Assembly (NCBI GenBank): GCA_024711185.1
Contig: JANJTI010000301.1
Coordinates: 1 to 10,934, forward strand
DNA: 10,934 nt
DNA from: Brevundimonas sp.
GTDB taxonomy: Bacteria; Pseudomonadota; Alphaproteobacteria; Caulobacterales; Caulobacteraceae
Direction: 5' to 3'
The position numbers were made by a program, and so were the translations under genes. This document shows, piece after piece, positions 1-6,116 of the stretch. Position 1 is the stretch's first letter. Each line of letters begins with the position of its first letter. Under the pieces are notes generated by a model. The model did not search any database. It was not told where the DNA came from and worked only from the letters and a program-made list of their open reading frames with translations.

Positions 1-227
1 GGGCTGTTGATGTACATGCTGATTTCCTTCTTCGGGTTCTCCGACTCGAGGAACAGCAGCTGGGCGCAGATCAGCGAGGCCATGCCGTCCTCGAAGGGCC
101 CGGTCAGGAAGATGATCCGCTCGCGCAGCAGGCGCGAGAAGATGTCGAAGGCCCGCTCGCCCCGGCTGGACTGCTCCACCACCATGGGGACGAGGTTCAT
201 GTTCAGATAGTCGATCGGATCGCGCAT
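1..227 (-). CDS. clpP: ATP-dependent Clp protease proteolytic subunit, N-terminal part (cut by window edge)
   Basis: This is the first 75 codons of ClpP, the serine peptidase that forms a double-heptamer chamber and degrades unfolded or tagged cytoplasmic proteins fed by ClpX or ClpA. The visible protein starts [19 protein letters not shown] and continues with [40 protein letters not shown] and [15 protein letters not shown], which is the conserved ClpP N-terminal axial loop and first handle region. The catalytic Ser, His and Asp lie beyond the window. The ATG at 227 directly follows an in-frame TGA and has GAGAAGG about 7 bases upstream, so the start is secure. In this group clpP normally follows tig closely; here three unrelated genes lie between them, on the same strand. 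Confidence 0.96.
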   Translation of the reverse strand, partial: MRDPIDYLNMNLVPMVVEQSSRGERAFDIFSRLLRERIIFLTGPFEDGMASLICAQLLFLESENPKKEISMYINS

Positions 228-297
228 TCAGGCCTTCTCGGGATGCTGCGGCCGCGACTCACCCGGTCGTCGGCCCTTGCCCGAGATATCGCGTCGT

Positions 298-320
298 GCG
301 CGCCATGACGCAAGGCGCGC
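298..320 (-). terminator. GC hairpin after the secreted paralog block (weak terminator candidate)
   Basis: A 7-bp perfect inverted repeat (gcgcgcc at 298-304, ggcgcgc at 314-320) with a 9-base loop lies just downstream of the stop codon at 328-330 and about 70 bases upstream of clpP. It has no T-run on the minus strand, so it is at best a weak or factor-dependent terminator, or an RNA processing site. The rest of the 228-327 gap shows nothing else clear. Confidence 0.25.
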
Positions 321-327
321 CCACCGA

Positions 328-1287
328 TCAGTCCGACTCCGTCTCCGCGGTCGTCTGCTGCGCCCGCCAGCGCCGGGCCATGTCGTTGGCCATGGTGGTG
401 GCCTGGGCGTGGGGGTTGATCCGTCGCACCGGGCCGCCCGCGACCCGGTACAGCGAGGTCAGATAGGTGCGATCCCATTCGGTCAGGCCGTCCACCGCCG
501 CGGGATTGTCGAACAGGTTCAGGACCGTATCGAAGCTCGACGTGTCTCCGTCAGGATCGACCTGGGCGAGCGACACGAAGGCGAGATAGTCCGCCAGCTG
601 CGCCAGATTGACGCCGCCGAGGTCGTCGACATCGACGACGATCACCGCCTTGTTGAACTCGTCGCGGATCTGGCTGGTCAGGCGCGAGGCCGCGAACACG
701 AATATCCTCGGGGCGACAGGGTTGCCGGTGACCGGATCCACGTCCCCGGGCATGCGCACGGCGATCTTGCCGCTCTCGGAGTCCACCGGCACGCTCACGT
801 GCCACCACCGCACCGGACGGTCGGCGGTCCGGAAGGCCCGCAGGGCCGGGTTGCCGCGATCCACCCCGCCGATGCCAATCCGGAACGCCCGCCGGTGCTC
901 GGCGACCATGGCGTCGGCCAGGGCGGCTCCGTCTTCCGCGAAGACGATCAGGACGTTGGCGTCGCACCCCGGCTCGGCGATCTCGAGGCCGAGGTCGAGG
1001 CCGATACGGGAGATTCGATCCGCCAGCGCCTGACCGATGTCGCGGCGGACGTTGACCACCCCGACGCAGAGCGCGTCCTGCCAGCGCGCCAGCCCCCGTC
1101 GGCGGGGCGGCGCGCCGACCTCGCCGACGAAGTCGCGAACCGCGTCCCCCAGCCGCCGATGGTCGACAACGACGTCCTCCAGCCGGACCGTCCCCGCCGG
1201 CGGCTCCTGGGGCGGCGCCGCGGCGGCGGCCTCCTGCGGCAGCGTCAGGGCGGCGGCGAGCGCTGCGGCGGTCAGCGAAATACCCAT
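328..1287 (-). CDS. Secreted protein of unknown function, paralog 1 of 3
   Basis: I do not recognise a named family. The 319-residue product starts with a hydrophobic segment (residues 1-24, MGISLTAAALAAALTLPQ) that looks like a signal peptide, so the protein is probably periplasmic. Next come a TonB-box-like LEDVVV (36-41), then EVGAPPRRRGLARW (56-69), two cysteines (C74, C108) conserved in all three paralogs and suited to a disulfide, and NVLIVFAED (111-119). RPVRWWHVSVPVD follows (157-169), then an IVVDVDDLGG strand (about 216-225), QLADYLAFVSLAQ (230-242) and LTEWDRTYLTSLY (268-280). The last two segments sit where zincin-like peptidases have HExxH and an LSxxDxxxLRxLY helix, but no HExxH is present. 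GGAG lies 9 bases before the ATG. It is 55 bases after the next paralog, so probably cotranscribed. Function is unknown. Confidence 0.88.
   Translation of the reverse strand: MGISLTAAALAAALTLPQEAAAAAPPQEPPAGTVRLEDVVVDHRRLGDAVRDFVGEVGAPPRRRGLARWQDALCVGVVNVRRDIGQALADRISRIGLDLGLEIAEPGCDANVLIVFAEDGAALADAMVAEHRRAFRIGIGGVDRGNPALRAFRTADRPVRWWHVSVPVDSESGKIAVRMPGDVDPVTGNPVAPRIFVFAASRLTSQIRDEFNKAVIVVDVDDLGGVNLAQLADYLAFVSLAQVDPDGDTSSFDTVLNLFDNPAAVDGLTEWDRTYLTSLYRVAGGPVRRINPHAQATTMANDMARRWRAQQTTAETESD
1088..1131. repeat. 44-bp coding repeat shared by paralogs 1 and 2
   Basis: Positions 1088-1131 and 2064-2107 match at 41 of 44 bases, counted by eye. They encode the equivalent FVGEVGAPPRRRGLARW and FVEEVGAPPRRRGLARW segments of the first two paralogs. 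Nucleotide identity here is clearly higher than in flanking parts of the genes, which suggests recent duplication, local gene conversion or strong constraint. Confidence 0.6.
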
Positions 1288-1342
1288 CGGTCTGGTCTCC
1301 AGGGAAGTGGGCAGCGCTCGAGGGCTGCGGGATGAATGGTGG

Positions 1343-2248
1343 TCAGGGCGCAGTGGAGCCGGCCTCCTGCCGCTCCCGCACCCTGCGCAGGCTGCGCAGC
1401 AACTCGCGCGTCTGGTCGCTGTCCCGAATACGCTCGGACGGGCCGCTGTAGAGCGCCTGCAGGTAGGCGCGATCCCAGTCGCTCAGCCCGGTCGCGGCCC
1501 CGTCGGCGCTGAACAGGTTGAGGATGGTGTCGAAGCGCTCGGTCCGGCCGTCTGGATCGACCTGGGCCAGGGAAACCATGGCGATATAGTCGGCGAGCTG
1601 CGGCAACGGGACGTCGCCCAACCGGCTTGCGTCGACCACGACGATCACCTTGTTCAGGTCGTCGCGCAGCCAGCGACCGCGGTTGACCAGACCATCTCCG
1701 GTGACGACAGGCGCATCTCCGCCCGGGACCCGTATGCCGATGGCGCCCGTGTAGGCGTCTACAGGCACGCTGACATGCCACCAGCGAACGGGCTGGTCCG
1801 AACCGCGGAAGTCCTCGAGGGCGAGATCGCCCCGCTCGAAACCGCCGACGCCGAAGTCGAAGATCCGCCGCCGGCGGTCGACCATCTCGCGCGCCATGGC
1901 GGCGGCGTCCTCGGCGAAAACGACCAGCACGTTCGGCCGGCAACCCGGCTCGCGCGGCGCGACGCCGTATTCCAGCGCCACCTGGGAGACGCGATCGGCG
2001 ATCGCCTGCGCGATCTCATGGCGAATATTGACGACGCCCACGCAGATCGGGTCTCGCCAGCGGGCCAGCCCCCGTCGCCGGGGCGGCGCGCCGACCTCCT
2101 CGACGAACTGCCGGGTCAGCGCTTCCAGCCGCGCGCCCTCGACCACGACCTCGTCGAGGGTGAGCGGCGCTTCCTGCGGGTTCGGCGGAGCCGCCTCCTG
2201 GCCCGAAGCATTGAGCGTCGCGGCGGCGATCAGGGCGAGGAGAGACAT
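1343..2248 (-). CDS. Secreted protein of unknown function, paralog 2 of 3
   Basis: This 301-residue protein has the same layout as its neighbours. It has a signal peptide (MSLLALIAAATLNASGQ), a TonB-box-like LDEVVVEGARLEAL (31-44), EVGAPPRRRGLARW (51-64), Cys pair C69/C103, NVLVVFAED (106-114) and QPVRWWHVSVPVD (152-164). VIVVVDASRLGDV (201-213), QLADYIAMVSLAQVDPD (217-233) and LSDWDRAYLQALY (255-267) follow. I chose the ATG at 2248 because GGGAG lies 7 bases upstream and the signal peptide then matches paralog 1. The frame is open to a TTG at 2302 and an ATG at 2299, which would add an Arg-containing n-region but have no visible ribosome binding site. It lies 55 bases upstream of paralog 1. 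It is probably periplasmic; the function is unknown. Confidence 0.88.
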   Translation of the reverse strand: MSLLALIAAATLNASGQEAAPPNPQEAPLTLDEVVVEGARLEALTRQFVEEVGAPPRRRGLARWRDPICVGVVNIRHEIAQAIADRVSQVALEYGVAPREPGCRPNVLVVFAEDAAAMAREMVDRRRRIFDFGVGGFERGDLALEDFRGSDQPVRWWHVSVPVDAYTGAIGIRVPGGDAPVVTGDGLVNRGRWLRDDLNKVIVVVDASRLGDVPLPQLADYIAMVSLAQVDPDGRTERFDTILNLFSADGAATGLSDWDRAYLQALYSGPSERIRDSDQTRELLRSLRRVRERQEAGSTAP

Positions 2249-2318
2249 GACGGCGCTCCCGGAGCGGGAGCGAAGAGCCCCACGAGAAGACGCTACCATC
2301 AAACACGCTTGGCGCGAA

Positions 2319-2342
2319 GCCGGCCCCGCGGCGGGCGCCGGC
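2319..2342. other. GC-rich hairpin between paralogs 2 and 3
   Basis: An inverted repeat (gccggcccc at 2319-2327 against ggg-c-gccggc at 2333-2342) gives a 9-bp stem with one bulged base and a 5-base loop. It lies in the 102-base gap between the second and third paralogs. No T-run follows on the minus strand, so it is more likely an RNA processing or stability element than a terminator, or simply a by-product of high GC. Confidence 0.3.
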
Positions 2343-2350
2343 CGGTCCCC

Positions 2351-3319
2351 CTACTCGCCAGAGGCGACTTCCGAATGCTGTGCATCCGCGCCGAGGCGCC
2401 GGGCCATCGCAGCGGCGACGGCCGAAAGGTTCGCCCGGCTGTCGGCGCTGGTCTGCCAAGTCCCGTAGAGGCCGGCGAGGAAGGCGCGGTCCCAGTCGGA
2501 AAGGGCGCCCACGTCGCCCCCACCGTCGAAGAGGCCCAGGATCGAGGGGACCGCGAAGGCGCGCGCCTCATCATCGATCTGCGCGAGGGCGACCATCGCG
2601 ACATAGTCGGTCAGTTGCTGAAACGTCGCCCTCTCCAGCGCGGCGCTGTCGATGACGATGATGACCTGTTGCAGGTCGTCGCGGGCGCCCGTGCCCAGGC
2701 GCGACGGCATGACGGTCATCTGGTTGACTCCGAAGTCGGACTTCTTCTGGAGCCTGCGGCCGGTCCATTCCACGGGCGCCTGTCCCGGCAGGCGGCGGAT
2801 CGGATCGCCGGTCTGTTCGTCCACCGGGAGGCTGACATGCCACCATCTCACCGGGCGATCGCCTTGCTGGAAGCGCCGCAGCGCGGCGGAGCCGCGGTCC
2901 GCGCCGGACACGCCGGTCCGGAACTCCCGGGGCCGGGCGGATACGAGCTCCCGGGCGGTGGCTGCGCCGTCCTCCGTCGCGACGACGAAGACATTTGTCC
3001 GGCACCGGGACGACCCGATGGCGACCCCGAAGCTGTGGGCCCAGTCGTAGATGCGGTCGATCATCGCCCTCGCCGCTTCGGCCTGCATGTTGGCGACGCC
3101 GACGCAGATCGGGTCGTGCCAGCGCGCCAGGCTGCGGCCCCGGGCCGGCGCCGCGACGGCCTCGGTGAAGGCTTCCGCCTGCGCCCGACGCGTGGCGCTG
3201 ACAACCACCTCATCCAGCTCATGCGGCTCCGGCTGTCCACCGGGGTCCTGGCCGGCGGGGAGCGTCAGGAGGATCGCCGGCGCGGCGATCATGCTCAGCC
3301 AGACGATTCGGAGTCCCAC
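2351..3319 (-). CDS. Secreted protein of unknown function, paralog 3 of 3 (first gene of the block)
   Basis: This 322-residue protein is the most divergent of the three. It has a signal peptide (GLRIVWLSMIAAPAILLTL) and a very TonB-box-like LDEVVVSATRR (35-45). RSLARWHDPICVGVAN (62-77), Cys pair C72/C106, NVFVVATED (109-117) and RPVRWWHVSLPVD (155-167) follow, then a unique insert around WTGRRLQKKSDFGVNQ (185-200). VIIVIDSAALERA (219-231), QLTDYVAMVALAQIDDE (235-251) and LSDWDRAFLAGLY (273-285) complete it. I chose the GTG at 3319 because GGGAG is 8 bases upstream and the Arg-containing signal peptide then sits at the N-terminus; a GTG at 3358 would add 13 residues. It lies 156 bases after the end of tig, behind a terminator, so the block needs its own promoter. 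I see only a TTGACC at 3381-3386 (minus) without a good -10. Confidence 0.86.
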   Translation of the reverse strand: MGLRIVWLSMIAAPAILLTLPAGQDPGGQPEPHELDEVVVSATRRAQAEAFTEAVAAPARGRSLARWHDPICVGVANMQAEAARAMIDRIYDWAHSFGVAIGSSRCRTNVFVVATEDGAATARELVSARPREFRTGVSGADRGSAALRRFQQGDRPVRWWHVSLPVDEQTGDPIRRLPGQAPVEWTGRRLQKKSDFGVNQMTVMPSRLGTGARDDLQQVIIVIDSAALERATFQQLTDYVAMVALAQIDDEARAFAVPSILGLFDGGGDVGALSDWDRAFLAGLYGTWQTSADSRANLSAVAAAMARRLGADAQHSEVASGE

Positions 3320-3419
3320 GGCCGCATCTCCCGCCCCACCCGCCTTCCCGGACGGCACCGTGCGGCCGCGGCATCGTGGAGGTCAATCCGGAACAGGAGC
3401 CGGCGCCGTCCGGCCAACG

Positions 3420-3451
3420 AAAAGGGCCGCCGCTGTCCCCAGCGGCGGCCC
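3420..3451 (-). terminator. Intrinsic terminator of tig
   Basis: A perfect 11-bp stem (3424-3434 with 3441-3451, gggccgccgct/agcggcggccc) with a 6-base loop is followed on the minus strand by TTTT (3423-3420). It begins 24 bases past the tig stop codon. It separates tig from the secreted paralog genes and indicates that those form a separate transcription unit. Confidence 0.9.
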
Positions 3452-3475
3452 GTCTTTCCTCGAAGGTCGGGCCGA

Positions 3476-4819
3476 TCAGGCCTCGTCTTCGTCCTTGAGC
3501 AGCTCTTCCTTGGTGATCGGCGCGTCGGTCACCTCGGCGGTGTCGAAGATCAGATCGCAGACCTTCTCCTCGTAGATCGGGGCGCGCATCTGGGCGGCGG
3601 CGTTCGGGTTCTGGCGGTAGAAGTCCAGCACCTGCCGCTCCTGGCCCGGATAGTTGCGGGCCTCGTTCATGATCGCCTGGTTCAGCTCCTGATCGGTGAC
3701 CTGGACGTTGTTGGCGCGGCCGATCTCGGCCAGCACCAGACCGAGGCGCACGCGGCGCTCGGCGATGGCGCGGTACTCTTCCTTGAGCTTCTTCTCGGAC
3801 TTTTTGGCGTCTTCCGGCGGCAGGCGGCCGGCTTCCTTGTCGGCCTGCACCTGCTGCCAGATGCCGTCGAACTCGGCCTCGACCATCTTGGGCGGCAGCG
3901 GGAAGTCGTGAGCCTTGTCCAGCTCGTCGAGCAGGGCGCGCTTCAGCTTGAAGCGGGCGGCGCCGCTGTACTGCTGGTTCAGGTTCGAGCGCAGCAGCTC
4001 CTTCAGCTTGTCCAGCGACTCGATGCCGATGCGCTTGGCGAAGTCGTCGTCGATCTTCGCCTCCGCCTCGGCCTTGATGGCCTTGACGGTGACGTCGAAG
4101 GTGGCCGCCTTACCGGCCAGGTGCTTCGCCTGATAGTCCTCGGGGAAGGTGACCTCGATGGTCTTCTCCTCGCCGACCTTGACGCCCTTCAGCTGCTCCT
4201 CGAAGCCGGGGATGAAGCGATTGGAGCCGATCACGAGGTCGGCGTCCTCGGCCGAACCGCCCTCGAAGGCCTCGCCGTCGATCTTGCCGACGAAATCGAT
4301 GGTCACCTGGTCGCCGTCGGCGGCCTTGACCGTCTTGCCCTTCTTGTCCTCGTAGGTCTTGGCCTGCCCGGCCAGCTCCTTGAGCGCCTCCTCGAGGTCC
4401 TCGTCCGAGGCCTCGTAGGTCGGGCGGTTCAGCTTCAGCGTCTTCGGATCCACCGGGGTGAAGTCCGGCATCACCTCCAGCTCCATCTCGTAGGCGAGGT
4501 CCTCGCCGCCGGTCAGGACCTTGTCCATGTCCGAGGTCAGCTTCATCTCGGCCGGGGCGGCCGGGCGCACCTTGGCCTCGTCCAGCGCCTTCTGGCTGGT
4601 CTCGTTCAGGGCGGTGTTGACGATCTCGCCCATCAGGTCCCGGCCGAAGGTCTTCTTCACGTGCGCCACCGGCACCTTGCCCGGACGGAAGCCCTTCAGC
4701 TTCATCTGCGGCGCCACTTCCTTCAGGCGGGCGTCCAGCTTCTCGTTCAGCTCGGCGGCGGGAATGGTCACCGCGATCACGCGGCTCAGGCCTTCGGAGG
4801 ACTTTTCGACGACTTGCAT
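3476..4819 (-). CDS. tig: Trigger factor, ribosome-associated chaperone and peptidyl-prolyl isomerase
   Basis: Trigger factor binds at the ribosome exit tunnel and shields nascent chains in the cytoplasm. The 447-residue length is usual for the family. The N-terminal ribosome-binding domain (about 1-145) carries the signature loop GFRPGK at 43-48. An FKBP-type isomerase domain spans about 168-250 (QVTIDFVGKIDGEAFEGG, then RFIPGFEEQLKGVKVGEEK). The helical C-terminal arms follow and the tail is acidic (ELLKDEDEA). The ATG at 4819 gives the canonical MQVVEKSSEGLSRVI start, although no strong Shine-Dalgarno sequence precedes it. A TTGACC-N17-CATAAG promoter lies about 100 bases upstream and a strong terminator follows. 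tig usually sits next to clpP and clpX; here the spacing to clpP is enlarged to about 3.2 kb. Confidence 0.98.
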   Translation of the reverse strand: MQVVEKSSEGLSRVIAVTIPAAELNEKLDARLKEVAPQMKLKGFRPGKVPVAHVKKTFGRDLMGEIVNTALNETSQKALDEAKVRPAAPAEMKLTSDMDKVLTGGEDLAYEMELEVMPDFTPVDPKTLKLNRPTYEASDEDLEEALKELAGQAKTYEDKKGKTVKAADGDQVTIDFVGKIDGEAFEGGSAEDADLVIGSNRFIPGFEEQLKGVKVGEEKTIEVTFPEDYQAKHLAGKAATFDVTVKAIKAEAEAKIDDDFAKRIGIESLDKLKELLRSNLNQQYSGAARFKLKRALLDELDKAHDFPLPPKMVEAEFDGIWQQVQADKEAGRLPPEDAKKSEKKLKEEYRAIAERRVRLGLVLAEIGRANNVQVTDQELNQAIMNEARNYPGQERQVLDFYRQNPNAAAQMRAPIYEEKVCDLIFDTAEVTDAPITKEELLKDEDEA

Positions 4820-4883
4820 GGTCGGGATTCTGACGCTCTGGGGCGCTCAGCCCGGGGCGGGCGCGCGCGGTGGGAAAAGCAAG

Positions 4884-4911
4884 AAGGGCCGCCCTTGCGA
4901 GGCGGCGCCTT
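4884..4911 (-). other. Hairpin in the 5' leader of tig
   Basis: gccgcc (4888-4893) pairs with ggcggc (4901-4906), and after one bulged G the stem extends by AAGG/CCTT. It would form at the very 5' end of the tig transcript if the promoter at 4923-4951 is used. On the minus strand it is followed by CTTCTTGCTTTT, a moderately T-rich tail, so it could be an attenuator or an mRNA-stabilising 5' stem-loop. Confidence 0.45.
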
Positions 4912-4922
4912 TGAAGCCCGCC

Positions 4923-4951
4923 CTTATGTCGATCAGCGCCTGAAAGGTCAA
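4923..4951 (-). promoter_or_regulatory. Housekeeping sigma promoter of tig
   Basis: On the minus strand TTGACC (4951-4946) and CATAAG (4928-4923) are separated by exactly 17 bases, a good match to the vegetative sigma-70 type consensus. Transcription would start near 4916 and give a leader of about 97 bases before the tig ATG. Confidence 0.65.
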
Positions 4952-5001
4952 CGTGAGCGGCTGCGGTTTCAGCCGGGCCCCGGCTCGGCTATCCAGCGCC
5001 C

Positions 5002-5703
5002 ATGAGCCAGTCCCCTGCCCCGATCGGCGTCGCCGTGTTCCCGGTCACCCCCCTGCAGCAGAACTGCACCCTCGTCTGGTGCCGCAGCACGATGAAGGCC
5101 GCGATCATCGATCCGGGCGCTTCGGTCGACGCCCTGCTGGCGGCCGTGGCGAAGCAGGGGCTGACGCTGGACGCCATTTGGATCACCCACGGCCACCTCG
5201 ATCACGCCGGCGGCGCCGCCGAGATGCAGGAGAAGACCGGCCTCGACATCGTCGGGCCGCATCCCGACGACCAGTTCTGGATCGACGGCATTCCCGCCCA
5301 GGGCCAGATGTACGGCCTGCCTGAGGCGCGATCCTTCACCCCGACCCGCTGGCTCGCCGACGGCGACCGGCTGACGCTCGGTGAGACGGAGTGGGAGATC
5401 TACCACTGCCCCGGGCACACGCCCGGGCACGTCGTATTCTTCAATCGGGAGGCGCGCTTCGCCCAGGTCGGCGACGTCCTGTTCCAGGGCTCCATAGGTC
5501 GGACGGATTTTCCGCGAAGCGATCACGCCAGCCTGCTGAACGCCATCGTCACCAAGCTGTGGCCGCTGGGCGACGACGTCGCCTTCGTGCCGGGACACGG
5601 GCCGAGCTCGACCTTCGGCGCCGAACGGCGCAGCAATCCCTTCGTCTCGGACACGGCCCTGGCGCGGGCGCCGATCCCGCGCCCGGCCACCGGGCCCTCC
5701 TAG
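5002..5703 (+). CDS. MBL-fold metallohydrolase, glyoxalase II-like (YcbL type)
   Basis: This 233-residue cytoplasmic enzyme has the metallo-beta-lactamase fold. The metal-binding motif THGHLDH is at 62-68 (H63, H65, D67, H68). Further ligands are H139 in CPGHTPGH, D158 in VGDVLFQGSIGRTDFP and H199 in VPGHGP. The GSIGRTDFP segment is typical of the YcbL/glyoxalase II-like subgroup, which hydrolyses thioesters such as S-lactoylglutathione; the substrate here is an inference. There is no signal peptide. The ATG at 5002 has no strong Shine-Dalgarno sequence, but the protein beginning (PIGVAVFPVTPLQQNCTLVW) matches the family start. It is divergent from tig, and its stop codon overlaps that of the convergent downstream gene in a shared CTAG. 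Confidence 0.92.
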   Translation: MSQSPAPIGVAVFPVTPLQQNCTLVWCRSTMKAAIIDPGASVDALLAAVAKQGLTLDAIWITHGHLDHAGGAAEMQEKTGLDIVGPHPDDQFWIDGIPAQGQMYGLPEARSFTPTRWLADGDRLTLGETEWEIYHCPGHTPGHVVFFNREARFAQVGDVLFQGSIGRTDFPRSDHASLLNAIVTKLWPLGDDVAFVPGHGPSSTFGAERRSNPFVSDTALARAPIPRPATGPS

Positions 5704-5993
5704 CGGGCCATCAGCAGGCCGATGATCACACCGATGCCAAGCGCATAGACGGAGGCGCGGACCGGCTCCTCCTCGACGGCCCCGCGCAGGCGCCGCGCCC
5801 GCTCGCGGCTCCAGTCGCCGACCAGGCCCGCGTCCTCGCGGAGCGCCCGGCGCAGCGGCCGCACGCCCAGGGAACGCATTTCGTCCCGCATCAGGATGGC
5901 GTCGGCCTCCTGCTCCAGCCGCGTCGTCTCCGTCTCGAAGGCGTCCTCGATGTCTTCCTGGGAATTCGGAACGGGCGGCGTCGTGTCGCTCAT
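5700..5993 (-). CDS. Small membrane-anchored DUF883/ElaB/YqjD-like protein
   Basis: This 97-residue protein has an acidic N-terminus, a charged helical or coiled-coil stretch (about 13-70), and one C-terminal hydrophobic segment (about 79-95, VRASVYALGIGVIIGLLMAR) ending in Arg. This layout, with a Pro before a Gly-rich membrane helix and a final Arg, is that of the ElaB/YqjD/DUF883 group. In enterobacteria those are stress- or stationary-phase-induced inner-membrane proteins, and YqjD binds ribosomes. Family membership is by architecture, not a strong sequence match. The ATG at 5993 has AAGGA 8 bases upstream. The frame stays open far upstream, but nothing protein-like is visible there. An EcfG-type GGAAC-N18-GTT element about 40 bases upstream suggests control by the general stress response. 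Confidence 0.82.
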   Translation of the reverse strand: MSDTTPPVPNSQEDIEDAFETETTRLEQEADAILMRDEMRSLGVRPLRRALREDAGLVGDWSRERARRLRGAVEEEPVRASVYALGIGVIIGLLMAR

Positions 5994-6028
5994 GGAGGGT
6001 TTCCTTCGTCGGGGATCGAACGCCCGTC

Positions 6029-6056
6029 TGAACCGCCGGCCGGCCCGGGCGGTTCC
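6029..6056. promoter_or_regulatory. Near-symmetric two-way EcfG-type stress promoter
   Basis: On the minus strand GGAAC (6056-6052) and GTT (6033-6031) are 18 bases apart, facing the DUF883-like gene. On the plus strand the same inverted repeat reads TGAAC (6029-6033), 18 bases, GTT (6052-6054), facing the Pro/Asp-rich gene. The known EcfG consensus is GGAAC-N16/17-(C)GTT, so the minus-strand reading is the better match and the plus-strand reading has one -35 mismatch. Expected starts are near 6023 (minus) and 6062 (plus). Confidence 0.6.
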
Positions 6057-6116
6057 GTGCCGCCATCGTGCAACGGACCGTCGCCCCGGGGGTTGGTCGA
6101 GGATGAGGAGGTTGCC

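Noticed and set aside
277..1335. Plus-strand open frame of 352 codons opposite the first paralog
   Set aside because: Arg/His/Gly-rich shadow of a gene with clear paralogs on the other strand.
3364..3386. TTGACC at 3381-3386 (minus) as promoter of the paralog block
   Set aside because: The hexamer is good, but no acceptable -10 lies 16-18 bases downstream, so I do not list it as a promoter.
3390..3394. GGAAC on the plus strand in the tig-paralog gap as an EcfG site
   Set aside because: No GTT at 16-18 bases downstream, and no plus-strand gene follows.
1037..5005. A very long plus-strand open frame (1322 codons) across the secreted paralogs and tig
   Set aside because: It is antisense to tig and to the three paralogs, is rich in Arg, Gly and Asp repeats typical of GC-rich shadow frames, and has no recognisable domain.
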